This document shows positions 46,900 to 56,743 of a DNA stretch of 64,000 nucleotides, piece after piece. The stretch is from Dactylorhiza incarnata (taxonomy: Eukaryota; Streptophyta; Magnoliopsida; Asparagales; Orchidaceae). The stretch spans positions 682,001 through 746,000 of the forward strand of contig JAWHQI010000228.1 of assembly GCA_033032865.1 (NCBI GenBank). The letters run 5' to 3'. Each line of letters opens with the position of its first letter. The first letter of the stretch is position 1. The position numbers and the translations under genes were made by a program. The notes beneath the pieces were generated by a model, which was given only the letters and a program-made list of their open reading frames with translations, was not told where the DNA came from and did no database searches.

Positions 46900-47350
46900 A
46901 ACTAAAATTTTGCGTTCGACGAAATATGATCTGCGTTCGACGAACTATGTTCTGCATTTGACGAATGTCGTGCATCAGTGCGCTCGATGAAAGCCGATTT
47001 TCGTTCGACGGACTAATCCAGTTCCACGAATTAATTCCGTTCGACGAACTCCGTGCTAAGTTCGTCGAACTCAACTATTAGATCGACGATCTCCAGGATG
47101 TGTTCGACAAACGACATTCCATTCGATGAACTATGGTTTCCGTTCGACGAACTCAACTATTTTATATATTTTCTGGGTGAATTAATTCCGTTCGACGAAC
47201 GCCGGGTTCCGTTCGACGAACTCAACAATCATTTCGATGAACACCAGAGTATGTTCGATGAATGAATTCCGTTCGATGAACTCCGGCCTCCGTTTGACGA
47301 ACTCAACTATCTTATCTATTTTCTAGGTGAATTAATTATGTTCGACGAAT
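46900..47350. repeat. Irregular array of ttccgttcgacgaact units
   Basis: The 16-base phrase ttccgttcgacgaact and variants (gttcgatgaa, gttcgacgaa) recur about 20 times. A longer unit of about 130 bp (cgaactcaactat...ttctgggtgaattaattccg) recurs at about 47150 and 47300. The core ttcgncgaa is palindromic. Confidence 0.85.
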
Positions 47351-48867
47351 TTTTCTTCTACTCAAATCAACGAATTAATTAAACAGGAATATAACATAAT
47401 CATGAAATAACATTATAACATATAACATAATCACGTAAATCTGACGGCTCGCAGTCATCATCCCCGTTGGATGGACGGCGCGCGACAGCCCGCCCTGGGC
47501 TCCTTTGCGGGATGATTTCCCGGCCAGCCAATGCCACCACCACCTCCGTTGAGGTGGTGGTCGGCGATAGGGTGTGGTTGGCCGGCCGGAGCTGGTCGAA
47601 ATCGGGTTTCAGAGGAGGGGAAAGAGAGCTAAATCCGAGCCCTTTCGGAAGCACGATCCGAGCCCAATTGAACTCGGACCAAGCCCCAAATCATGAAGAG
47701 ATCTAGCACTAAGGGAGAGGAGGTGGATTGGACCTATGTTGGGGCTTGGTGTTGCGTGTTCCAACGAGTCGCCATGGCCGGAGGGGGAGCTTTCGGCGCC
47801 ATGTCAATTCTTTCTTCTCGGGCTCGATTTCTTCGGAGAAGAGGGGGGTTTCGCTCATTTCCATCCTCTGAAGGTGTTAAGGGGGTCAATAGGGGGAGGG
47901 GAAGAGCCTTGGAATTAATTGCCGTAATCATCATTAATAGTGATTTTCGGTTTCTTATGGGAGGAAATGATTTGGTCATCAATTAGGCCGGAAAAAAGGG
48001 CTGAAACTTCTCCTATCCTCAAGGGGAGATGAATGGTGCCATACATTGGGTTTATTTGGCCATAAATGCCATTCTCCTCCTCTTCCTCTCTCCTCCATTT
48101 TGGGGGAATTGGAGCTTTCTCTCTCCTAGCAAAAATCCTTCAAATTGAATGGCCAACTCAGCATCATTCAATCTCCATTAGGTGGTGGACCACACCAATT
48201 GAGTCTAGCTAAAGTGTGTTGGGTTCAATTTGGGTAAAGTGGGTCATTTTGACCTAAATTTAGGCTAAGGTTGACTTTGGTAAAATTGACCACTTGGGTT
48301 GACCACAATGGGTGGGTAGTGACCCATTTGACTCCCTTGTGAGTCAGGAAGGCTTAGGTGGAGTCAATTTGGCAAGGTGAGGGTGAATTGCCCCTTAATA
48401 TGACACTTTGACCAAATTAGGGCTAGAGTTGACTTAGGGTAAATTGGCCAATTTAGAGGCCCCATGATGGGGCGTTTTGGTCCTTTAGGTTCCTAATGAC
48501 CCAATAAGGGTAGGGGAAAGGTCAATTTGGCATGGTGGAGGCCAATTGACCCTAATTGAGTTAGTTTGACCAATTTTAGAGTTAAGGTTGACTTTAGCTA
48601 AATTGGCCTCTTTGGTTGACCCCAATGGGTCCCTAGTGCTCCAAGGAGACCCCTAATGGGTTAGGGATACTTTGGTGGAGTCAAGGTTCAAGGAAAGGCC
48701 CCAAAATCGAACCCTAGGCTAGCTATATGAAAACTGCTATATGCAGACCACTGGGATTTCTCCCTCTCATCCAAGCTCACATGGTCTTAAGCTCTTCTTA
48801 TGGTTTTGTCTTGACCTAGTCATGACAAAACAAACTTAGGGGGTCTAGTTGTTTAGGGGATGTTACA

Positions 48868-50663
48868 AATCCCAATACATAAAAATCAAAATTTCGTCCT
48901 CGAAATTCAGGTTAAGCCTGTGGGGTTTCTACTACAAGGAAGAAAATGTAACATCCCAGAACAATTTAATTATACCTGTCGAAAAGAGCTCCGAGTACTT
49001 TTGCTGCATCAGGTCCAGTGGTTCCCAGGTATGCTCCTCTTGCCCATGATTCCTCCATAGGATCTTGACCAGTGGAACCTTCTTGCATCGCAAGACTCGC
49101 AACTCCGTGTCGTCTATCCGAACCGGCTCCAGGTGAACCGACCGATCAGTAGCTACTGGCCCCTCAGAAGTGGATATCTGCTACTCTGGCCGTAGTAGAG
49201 CCCTCCTAAGCGAAGAGACGTGGAAAATGTCGTGTAGTCCCTCTAACTCCGGCGGTAGCTCCAGTCTGTAAGACAGGGGACTGATCCGCTCCAGGATCCT
49301 GTAAGGCCCCATATATCTCAGACTGAGCTTCTTCCGCCAGCGAACCCGCGAGACTCCATGCATCGGGCGTATCTTCAAGAAGACCCGATATCCCACCTGG
49401 AACTCTACCATACAATGACGCGCATCGTAATACTTGGCCTGCCTGCTCTGGGCCTCCTGCATCCTATCTCGAATCAGTCACACCTGAGCCTCCGTGTCCT
49501 CCACGAACTCTGAGCCAAGTGCCTTGGGATCCTCATCCTGAACTCAAGACTATGGTGTCCTACACCTCCATCCGTATAAAACCTCGTAAGGTGTCCTGCC
49601 TATACTTGCCTGGTGACTGTTGTTATATGAGAACTAGACTAATGGTAACAGTCTCTCCCATGGCTCCCCGCGGTCCAAAATGCAAAGGCGTAGAAGATCC
49701 TCTAGGGTTTGGTTGGTATGCTTTGTTTGCCCGTCTGTCTGGGGGTGGAAAGCTGTACTAAAAGTCAACCGGGTGCCCAGGTTGTCCTGCACTGCTCTCC
49801 ACTCCCTCGACGTAAATCATCCATCTCGATCCGACACGATCGTCCTCGACACACCATGATATCGAACAAACTTCTCTATGAACCTCCGCACCAAAACACC
49901 GACCGAATCATCCTTCCTGATTGGGATGAACCTGGCCACCTTTGTCAATCTATCGACGATCACCCAAATCGAGTCATTTCCTGAACGTGATCGGGGAATA
50001 CCGTGAATAAAGTCCATAGCGATGTCGTTGAACTTCCACTCCGGTACTGGGAGTGGCTGCAATAATCCTGTTGGGTTCCGACACTCCGCCTTCACGAGTT
50101 GGCAAGACTCGCAGTGGGTCACAAAGTAGGTGATATCCATCTTCATACCCGACCAGTACATAGTCCTCTTCAGATCCGCTGTCATCTTGGTGATTCCTGG
50201 GTGCACGAAGTATCTACTGCAATGAGCCTCTGTCATACTGTCCTCCCGAATCTGGCTCCCTGCCGGTATATACACTCGGCATCTAAAACTCAACAGGTCG
50301 TCCTTCAATGAATAGTCTCCAGCTGAGCCTGCCTCTAACGCTCTGAAAATCGGCTCTAGCTTGGTATCCTGCCTCTGCCCATCCCTGATGCGGTCTCGAA
50401 TATCATAAGTGGTCCCCATCGCTGCTAAATACTCCTCGTATCGTTCCAGATCGTCATCAGATACTAAAGAGATCTGCATGTCCTCGAACATCCGTACCAG
50501 CACCATGGCCATCAGATTGGGCTCCGCTCCTGATGTGGTAGCTCTCCTGCTCAGAGCATCCGCTACTACATTCGCCTTCCCTTGGTGGTAATGCATCGTG
50601 TACTGGTAGTCTAATAGAAACTCCACCCATCGCCTCTGTCGGATGTTCAGCTCCTTCTGCGTA
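48868..50663 (-). pseudogene. Chromovirus B pol, 3' part: RNase H end, integrase, chromodomain
   Basis: The minus strand begins with the end of RNase H (the KANVVADALSRR motif, from 50663). Integrase follows (50600-49700) with the H-H-C-C zinc region (HPGITKM...CESCQLVK), MDFIHGIPRS and IVSDRDG; past this the frame shifts and the rest of the D-D-E core is broken. Then come a GPY/F region (49462-49181, LRYMGPYRILERI, YRLELPPELEGLHDIFHVS) and a chromodomain (about 49140-48960) with VPLVKILWRNHG and TWEP. A stop near 48910 leads into the LTR. The C-terminal chromodomain marks a chromovirus. The N-terminal half lies beyond element C, at 63308 onward. Confidence 0.85.
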
Positions 50664-51591
50664 TGTTGAAACCGATTTCTCGGTCTCTTGTGGAGCTCAG
50701 GGCTCTCAACGGATTGAGGGGTAGCTAGCCCTTACCGGTCCCTCGGAAGAGGTAGGGCAGACAACTTGGACAAAGAATAAAGACCCTGATCTTAGCGAGG
50801 AGGTCCCACCACTAACCCGGAAGATCGTTGAGCGCTTCCCCTCCCAAGCCAAAGCTAAGACTCGGGCACCTTGGAGAGCTAAAGAGCCCAAACCAAAGCG
50901 ACCTGAAGAGAGAAGAAGGCTCAAAGATTCTGAACCGGTCTCCCTCCAAGGTGCCCTTTAAGGCCTATTTATAGATTTTAGTTTTGTGGTCCGTCAATAG
51001 CCAACTCTCGCTGTCCATTCCTACTATCCGCACCCCAAATTGGTCTGCTGACAGCCAAACTCCGCTGTCCGGAGGGGCTAACCGCAGACCACCAGGGGTT
51101 TTCTGGTAAAAGACCACCCCAGGTACCAGCGAACCCGAGACCCTCGACCTGTTCAGCGAACATGGGGCTCGCCAAAAGATCTGGTTGGCTCGCCAAAGCC
51201 GCCTAGCGAACTCCCTCGGCCGACTGGCTCGCCTACCTCTACGGCTCGCCTGCTGAACCGCTCCTTAGCGGGTCGAGCTCGCCAAAATGGCTAACTGTAC
51301 TCCAGAAATGGCTATTTGTACCCCAAGGTCCTGGGCCTGCCTAGCGAACTCCTTCGACCGGCTGGCTCGCCCGCCGAACCGCTCCTTAGCGGGTCAAGCT
51401 CGCCAAAATGGCTAACTGTACCCCAGAAATGGCTATTTGTACCCCAAGGTCCCGGGCCTGCCTGACGAACTCCTTCGACCGGCTGGCTCGCCTCTTCCCC
51501 GGCTCGCCCCTGCCTGGGCTCGCCCTTGCCTGGATCGCTCCCTTGGTCGTGCGAACTTGGAACCCTTCCTGGCGAACATCGGGGTTGTACA
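50664..51591 (-). repeat. 3' LTR of element C
   Basis: Minus-strand orientation, with a TATA box at 50974-50965. A 121-bp internal unit (gccaaaatggctaactgta at 51281 and 51402) is duplicated, and ggctcgcc occurs many times. It is nearly identical to 62381-63307. Confidence 0.95.
50965..50974 (-). promoter_or_regulatory. TATA box of the element C 3' LTR
   Basis: The minus strand reads ctataaatag followed by gccttaaagggcacc. The twin site in the 5' LTR is at 62691-62682, where it would drive the element's transcript. Confidence 0.65.
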
Positions 51592-51704
51592 CAATCCCCG
51601 CTCTTCGCGAGGTTGTCTTGAGCTCACGAAGAAACATCCAACCCGTGGTGTTCGCCGATTCGGCTGACGTGGAGGGAATCTTGTGGTGGGTCCCACGCCC
51701 AAAA

Positions 51705-51714
51705 CTATAAATAC
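51705..51714 (+). promoter_or_regulatory. TATA box of antisense gene 1
   Basis: ctataaatac lies 124 bp upstream of the chosen ATG at 51829, on the strand opposite to gag-pol. It is followed by a c/t-rich leader. A short upstream ATG frame (51781, 7 codons) lies in the leader. Confidence 0.55.
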
Positions 51715-51828
51715 CGTCCGCCGTGGCTAGTGATCAAGCTTTTCCTTCCCCTTCTTCCTCGCAGAAAACAACCTCTCAGAATGTCCTCCAAGCTGAGCGC
51801 GTGAGATCGACTGAAGGCTTCAAGAGAG

Positions 51829-53014
51829 ATGGCGAAGGCCCAGGTCGCCGAGCGCAACGCTTGGATGTTCAACCCGGCCACATCTCCTTCCCCTCAGTCT
51901 AAGAAGGCCAAGACGGTTTGGAGGTCGCAGGGGGAGGACGTGTCGTCACCTCCTGCCTCGCCCCCGCCGCCGGATACCAGGCTCGCGCAACAGGTATTCT
52001 TCGTCTAGAATTTTTATATCGACTACCCATTCACTCCTTCTCTTCTCGCTGAATCCTCCACCTGAGGAATGCATGGCGGGCCTCACGCTGACCTCTTCCC
52101 CTACTCCGTCTCCAGCGAAGCTGGAATCACTAGGCGCTGGGACCGGAACCTCGGCCCTAAAGGTGCCTCTCTCGCAACCCCGTAAGTCATAATTACCCTC
52201 CTTTACCTCCGCTTGGGTCCGTGCGATATCTATGCGTTTGTGGCCTATGCAGATACCCCACCACCGAGCCCCAAGGAGAAAGGCTCCACACCGGCGCACT
52301 CGCCGATTCCGCCTAAGGTTAACGTGGCGACCCCTGGCTTCGGTGTGGTGGGCAGGCGAAGTCCAGGCGGTTCGCTTCTCGACGGCGCCCAGGTCACGGA
52401 GAGGGTGGTGTACCCCCCTGGTCTGGGGAAACCCCACGTCCCAGGGTTCCGCGGAAACTTCCAGGGTCGGCCGGAGCCTTCTCACCAGCAACGTCGTGAG
52501 TCTCCCTTCTCGCAAGGTTAGCACATCTTCGTGGGCTCCTTTCTCCTGCTCGTCTCCCGATCCTACTAACTCTTCTTTCGCAAAAATTTCAGGAGCCACA
52601 CCTGAGTCAGAGCACGGGAGGGTGGAGATGTCACCGCCGCCCTCGCCGAGCCAGATTGAAGACTTCCTGGGAGACCCGGGCGACCCTGTGCGGATGAAGA
52701 GTCGGGTGTCAGAGGTGCTTCAGAAGCACGGTATGATGCTGCGCGAGCTAGAGGAGCGATATGACGCGGACCGAGCTTCCTTCAACGAGAGATTTGCCGT
52801 GATGGAGGACGCGAACGCGCGCTTGCTCGCCGAGGCGGGGCCGGTGACTCGCGCAGACGTTACTTCGCCCGGCGTGCACATCTCGCTGGGCGAGGATCAA
52901 GCAGACCTAATCCTGCGCGAGTTCAAAGCACTTAGCGAATACCACTATCCAAGAGTGCCGCCGCGCGCGGGGAAGCGAGGATGGGGTCGCTGGAAATGGC
53001 TCCCTTACCCCTAA
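51829..53014 (+). CDS. Antisense accessory gene 1 of Tat element C (4 exons, 303 aa)
   Basis: Proposed exons are 51829-51993, 52121-52181, 52253-52516 and 52593-53014, all with GT...AG borders, giving one open frame of 303 codons. The N-terminal half is rich in Ser and Pro (PPASPPPPDTR) with no fold I recognise. The last exon has an acidic, helical stretch (RELEERYDADRASFNERFAV) likely to form a coiled coil, then a basic, Trp-containing end. Exon 2 uses an AG inside gcgaag; the AG five bases earlier would bring in a stop. The gene runs against gag-pol, starts about 240 bp from the 3' LTR and has its own TATA box. The function is unknown. It could also be the 5' part of a larger transcript with gene 2. 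Splice sites are predicted, not shown. Confidence 0.55.
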
Positions 53015-53404
53015 GACTGCCGCGGGTTTATTTCTACTATCCCCTTGCTTTTATTTCTCTCATGACGCTTCTGTTGTACAATATCTGATGTGGTAATATT
53101 TGCGAGTCTATCGTGGCTCACCTTTTATCATTTTTTTATTTTGCCCTTCATTTCTGTGGTGTGCCTGTGGTTCCTTCAGTTCGCTCGCTATGTTTGAGAT
53201 GATCACCTTCGTGGAGCACTCGCGAACTTCTTGGCGACGTTGTGCCCAAACCCCCTTTCCTCATGGGCCGGCCTTGGGCGGGACTCAATTACCACGCGGC
53301 GGCGAGCCCTGGCTCGCAAGACTGCAGTCCCATTGAGTAGAAATCTACTTTATTTTCGCTATCCGCACTCCCGACACTTCGATTCCCGTGCCCACCCGAG
53401 TTTC

Positions 53405-53414
53405 CTATAAATAG
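53405..53414 (+). promoter_or_regulatory. TATA box of antisense gene 2
   Basis: ctataaatag is followed by a c/t-rich leader. It lies 131 bp before the ATG at 53536 and about 390 bp after the stop of gene 1, which argues for a separate transcript. Confidence 0.6.
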
Positions 53415-53535
53415 TTCGGATTCACTTTCCCATCCGTCGCATTTATTTCTCAAGTCCTCTCACGTCTACGCTCATCTCTGTTCTCACAATCTCGTGCTCG
53501 CGTTCGCTGCTTGTAAGTTGCCTCTTCCTGACTCG

Positions 53536-55492
53536 ATGCGAACGAATCAGCTAATGGGAGCGGATGGCGAGAGCGAGGGGTGGTCAAGATGCGCCTCAGC
53601 GTTTCAAGCCCACGAGTTCTACTGCGCGAACATCACGGCCGAGGAGTACAAATATGCTGTGGATCGTTATCTCCCGGAGGGTTATTTGGCTCGCTGTCCG
53701 AGCGAGAGATCTACATTGAACGAGACCGAGGCTGACGAGCTCGCGATCCCCATTGCGCGCTCCGAGAATGGGTTGCGACTCCCTTTATGGCCCGAAATTC
53801 ATCAGGTACTTCGCTTAGCCTTCTCGCCGCTCCCTGTCCGCTATCGCGAACTTCTCACTGTTCGTTGTAGGTGCTGCGGTATTATGGGGTGTTGCCGAGC
53901 CAGTTGACCCCGAATGCGATCGCGGATATTGTCGCGTTCGCTAGTTACTTGCGGGAGGAGAGGATCAAGTTCAATCTCCTCGTCTTCCGCAAGGTGTTCT
54001 CCTTCCGCGCCTTCCGAGACGGGACCACCTACTTCGCGAGTCAGCACGTCACCGTCTGCGAGATGGTGAACAAGAGTCACTACTGGACCCAGAAGTTCCT
54101 CCTGGTGAAGGGGCCCTTCGGTAATCTCCACTTCACCCCTCTCCAGTGGGATGACGCCACCTACCGCCCTCCGAGCTCGCTGAGCGGTGCCGACGCCAAA
54201 CTCCTCCAATACCTCTCCGGAAAGAATTTTGAAGTCGCCTATCTGCGGCGCAACGTCGACTCGCTACTCGTAGTTCCTCAAGGGGAAGGTATGGCTCGCT
54301 CTCGCCCCACTCTCCTTTCCGTTCCCTTCGCCGTGTAACACTCTTTCTCTTCAGGCGAGCGTGAGATCCCCGTTAATCCTCCGCACGCGCAACGCGTCGC
54401 TCTCACGGCGGACACTCTCGCGACCACGGAGGTAGAGGCTTGCCGCGATCTTCCTACCATCGGGTCCGGCAAGAAGCGGCCCCCATCTGCGAGTCAGCCG
54501 GGTTCACAACCCTCCTCCAAGAAGTCGAAAGGGAAAATCCTCGTTGTTAAAGACAAGAGCGCGGTCGTCGATCTGAGTGAGACCGACGGCTCGCCTCCTT
54601 CCCCTACGAAACAGCGGGACCCCATGGCGAGTCAGAGCGCTGGGAGTTCTTCCGCACCCCCCCCCCCCCAACCCAAGGGTCACAAGAACTTCGGTCTGGG
54701 TGAGAAAGTTTCTGATATCCTCGGCGAGCCCCTGCTCGCTTGGGATCCTAACGCCAACCGGATTTCCTGCTCCACCCTTCACCCCTCTTGGGTGGAGCTC
54801 GGTAAGGCCGGGGAGGAGGCGTTCTCTATCTCTTTCGACTTATACGGTCGCGAGGACGCCGCCGCCTATAAAGAGATAGGACCAAGGCAGCTGGTTTATG
54901 AAGAAATGCGAGCCCAGTTCCGTTCGACGGAGCTCGCACAAATGGCGGGGCGCCGTTACCTGCAGGCGGATAGGGACATCCGTGCATATAGGGATGAGCT
55001 TAAGAGAGCTCGCGAGGAGATCAAAGGCCTTAAGGAGAGAGAGGAGATGTCAGAAAGCCTCCTCGCCGGGATGCAGGGCAAGATGGTAAGCGGTCCTTGG
55101 GCCTCCTTTCTCCGCTGTTCGCGACCTCCGACCTTTGTCTAACTCATTTGATGCTAACTTAGGATGCCGACGTGGCGACCAAGCTTCTCGCTCGCAACGG
55201 CGAGCTGGAGTTGGAGAATACTATGCTGAAGGCTCGGGTGGACGAGCTGGTTCGCAGCGTGTTACCTCCATCTCCTGGGCGAGCCGGGTCTCAACAGAGG
55301 ATTGCCGAAAGCGAGGAGCGGAGGCGGCGAGATGCACAGGAAGTTGCTAAGCTCGTCTTCATGACCCTCAAGAACGCGAGCCTACTAGCTGAAGATGCGA
55401 TGGAATTTATAGCCGAAGACGTCTGCCCGGACCTCTTCGACTTGGCGCCGTGGTTGGGGGCTCACAAGAATGGCGATGGCCCCTCAGAATGA
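53536..55492 (+). CDS. Antisense accessory gene 2 of Tat element C, Transposase_28-like (4 exons, 582 aa)
   Basis: Proposed exons are 53536-53805, 53871-54288, 54355-55085 and 55163-55492, with GT...AG borders that keep one frame of 582 codons. Exon 2 carries VLRYYGVLPSQLTPNAI, FNLLVFRKVF and the WTQKFLLVKG block. This is the pattern of the 'putative gypsy type transposon' domain (Transposase_28) found near plant Ty3/gypsy elements. Exon 3 has a basic Ser/Pro linker (KKRPPS, SKKSKGK, a likely nuclear signal) and a charged coiled coil (about residues 340-410) that exon 4 extends. No nuclease residues are visible, so 'transposase' is only the family's name. The first ATG after the TATA box was chosen as start. 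The role is unknown; it may act on the element's expression or integration. The frame is intact although the gag-pol of C is broken. Confidence 0.65.
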
Positions 55493-55978
55493 ACCCCCCC
55501 CCCCCTTCTTAACCTCTTTTGTCCCTCTCTTTCGGATGTATATTATTCTTTTTTGGGCTGGCGAGATCGCCGTCGAACATAGAAAAAATCTTGGGGAATG
55601 ATAGTTATGATTTTTCGTTAGTATTTATGCGCATGTTCGCGTTTCTTTTTTCTCTCGCAGTTGATCTCTTTCTGAACTCATGATTAATGCGGCAGTGTTC
55701 CCAGGGGGGCTCGCGAATACGTTTGTCTGGGCTCGCCTCGCCAGGGTTCTCTTCTTAGGGATCTCGCAAACCCGGGGTGTCGCCGCTCGCGGATACTGCC
55801 CGGCGAACCCGACCTTGGCGAGCTTGGGCATCGGTATCCCGCGAATCAAAACTCCCCGACTCCTTAGCATCTCAACCCGCCACCTCAGGACTTACCAGCC
55901 TCAACCCTTCCAATCTTGCAAACCAAATCCTTCTAGTTCTAACACCTCAACCTGTTCCCTTAGGTCTTGATCTCTATT
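55493..55978. other. 3' flank of antisense gene 2
   Basis: A c-run follows the stop, then ttctttttt and AT-rich sequence. From 55680 the sequence regains ggctcgcc/gcgaacccg words like those of the LTR. No further gene is recognised. It bridges to the 97-bp array. Confidence 0.5.
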
Positions 55979-56673
55979 GCCAGCCTCTCCAGAGATCAAC
56001 CAGAACCCCCCGTCTAGGTGAGAGCCCGAGAGCGGAATCGATCTGGGGCATTCCAGCACCAACATATCCGACCTTGCCAGCCTCTCCAGAGATCAACCAG
56101 AACCCCCCGTCTAGGTGAGAGCCCGGGAGCGGAATCGATCTGGGGCATTCCAGCACCAACATATCCAACCTTGCCAGCCTCTCCAGAGATCAACCAGAAT
56201 CCCCCGTCTAGGTGAAAGCCCGGGAGCGGAATCGATCTGGGGCATTCCAGCACCAACATATCCAACCTTGCCAGCCTCTCCAGAGATAAACCAGAACCCC
56301 CCGTCTAGGTGAGAGCCCGGGAGCGGAATCGATCTGTGGCATTCCAGCACCAACATATCCAACCTTGCCAGCCTCTCCAGAGATCAACCAGAACCCCCTC
56401 GTCTAGGTGAGAGCCCGGGAGCGGAATCGATCTGGGGCATTCCAGCACCAACATATCCAACCTTGCCAGCCTCTCCAGAGATCAACCAGAACCCCCCATC
56501 TAGGTGAGAGCCCGGGAGCGGAATCGATCTGGGGCATTCCAGCACCAACATATCCAACCTTGCTAGCCTCTCCAGAGATCAACCAGAACCCCCCGTCTAG
56601 GTGAGAGCCCGGGAGCGGAATCGATCTGTGGCATTCCAGCACCAACATATCCAACCTTGCCAGCCTCTCCGGT
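55979..56673. repeat. 97-bp tandem array, about 7 copies, in element C 3' UTR
   Basis: gccagcctctccagagatca starts at 55979, 56076, 56173, 56270, 56367, 56465, 56562 and 56659. Copies are nearly identical. The array lies between the pol stop (56744) and antisense gene 2, on the 3' UTR side of gag-pol. Arrays in this place are a known source of satellite DNA in Tat/Ogre elements. Confidence 0.95.
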
Positions 56674-56743
56674 ATGGTAGTTGTTATAAGAATCATAAAA
56701 AGAAACGAAGTAAGACATTCATTAAACAATCATAATAAAGCTT

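Larger units (their letters stand above)
43270..48867 (-). mobile_element. 5.6 kb long-LTR interval between chromoviruses B and A
   Basis: On the minus strand the interval starts TGTAACATCCCC at 48867, right after the end of B's coding region. It ends GGGTTGTGACA at 43270, two bases before the primer-binding site of A. It therefore looks like one LTR serving as B's 3' LTR and A's 5' LTR, or like parts of two LTRs with an unseen junction. Its distal part resembles the solo LTR at 6886-11624 in order of blocks. It contains a (TA)n tract and a ttcgacgaactc repeat array. Short frames (for example 47693-47986) have no recognisable domain. There is no host gene. Confidence 0.6.

Noticed and set aside
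47693..47986. A 97-codon frame as a host gene exon
   Set aside because: Overlapping frames on both strands, no domain, and it lies within the long LTR interval.
51946..52599. Minus-strand 217-codon frame opposite antisense gene 1
   Set aside because: It covers predicted introns of the plus-strand gene, lacks a recognisable domain and is not in the frame order of gag-pol.
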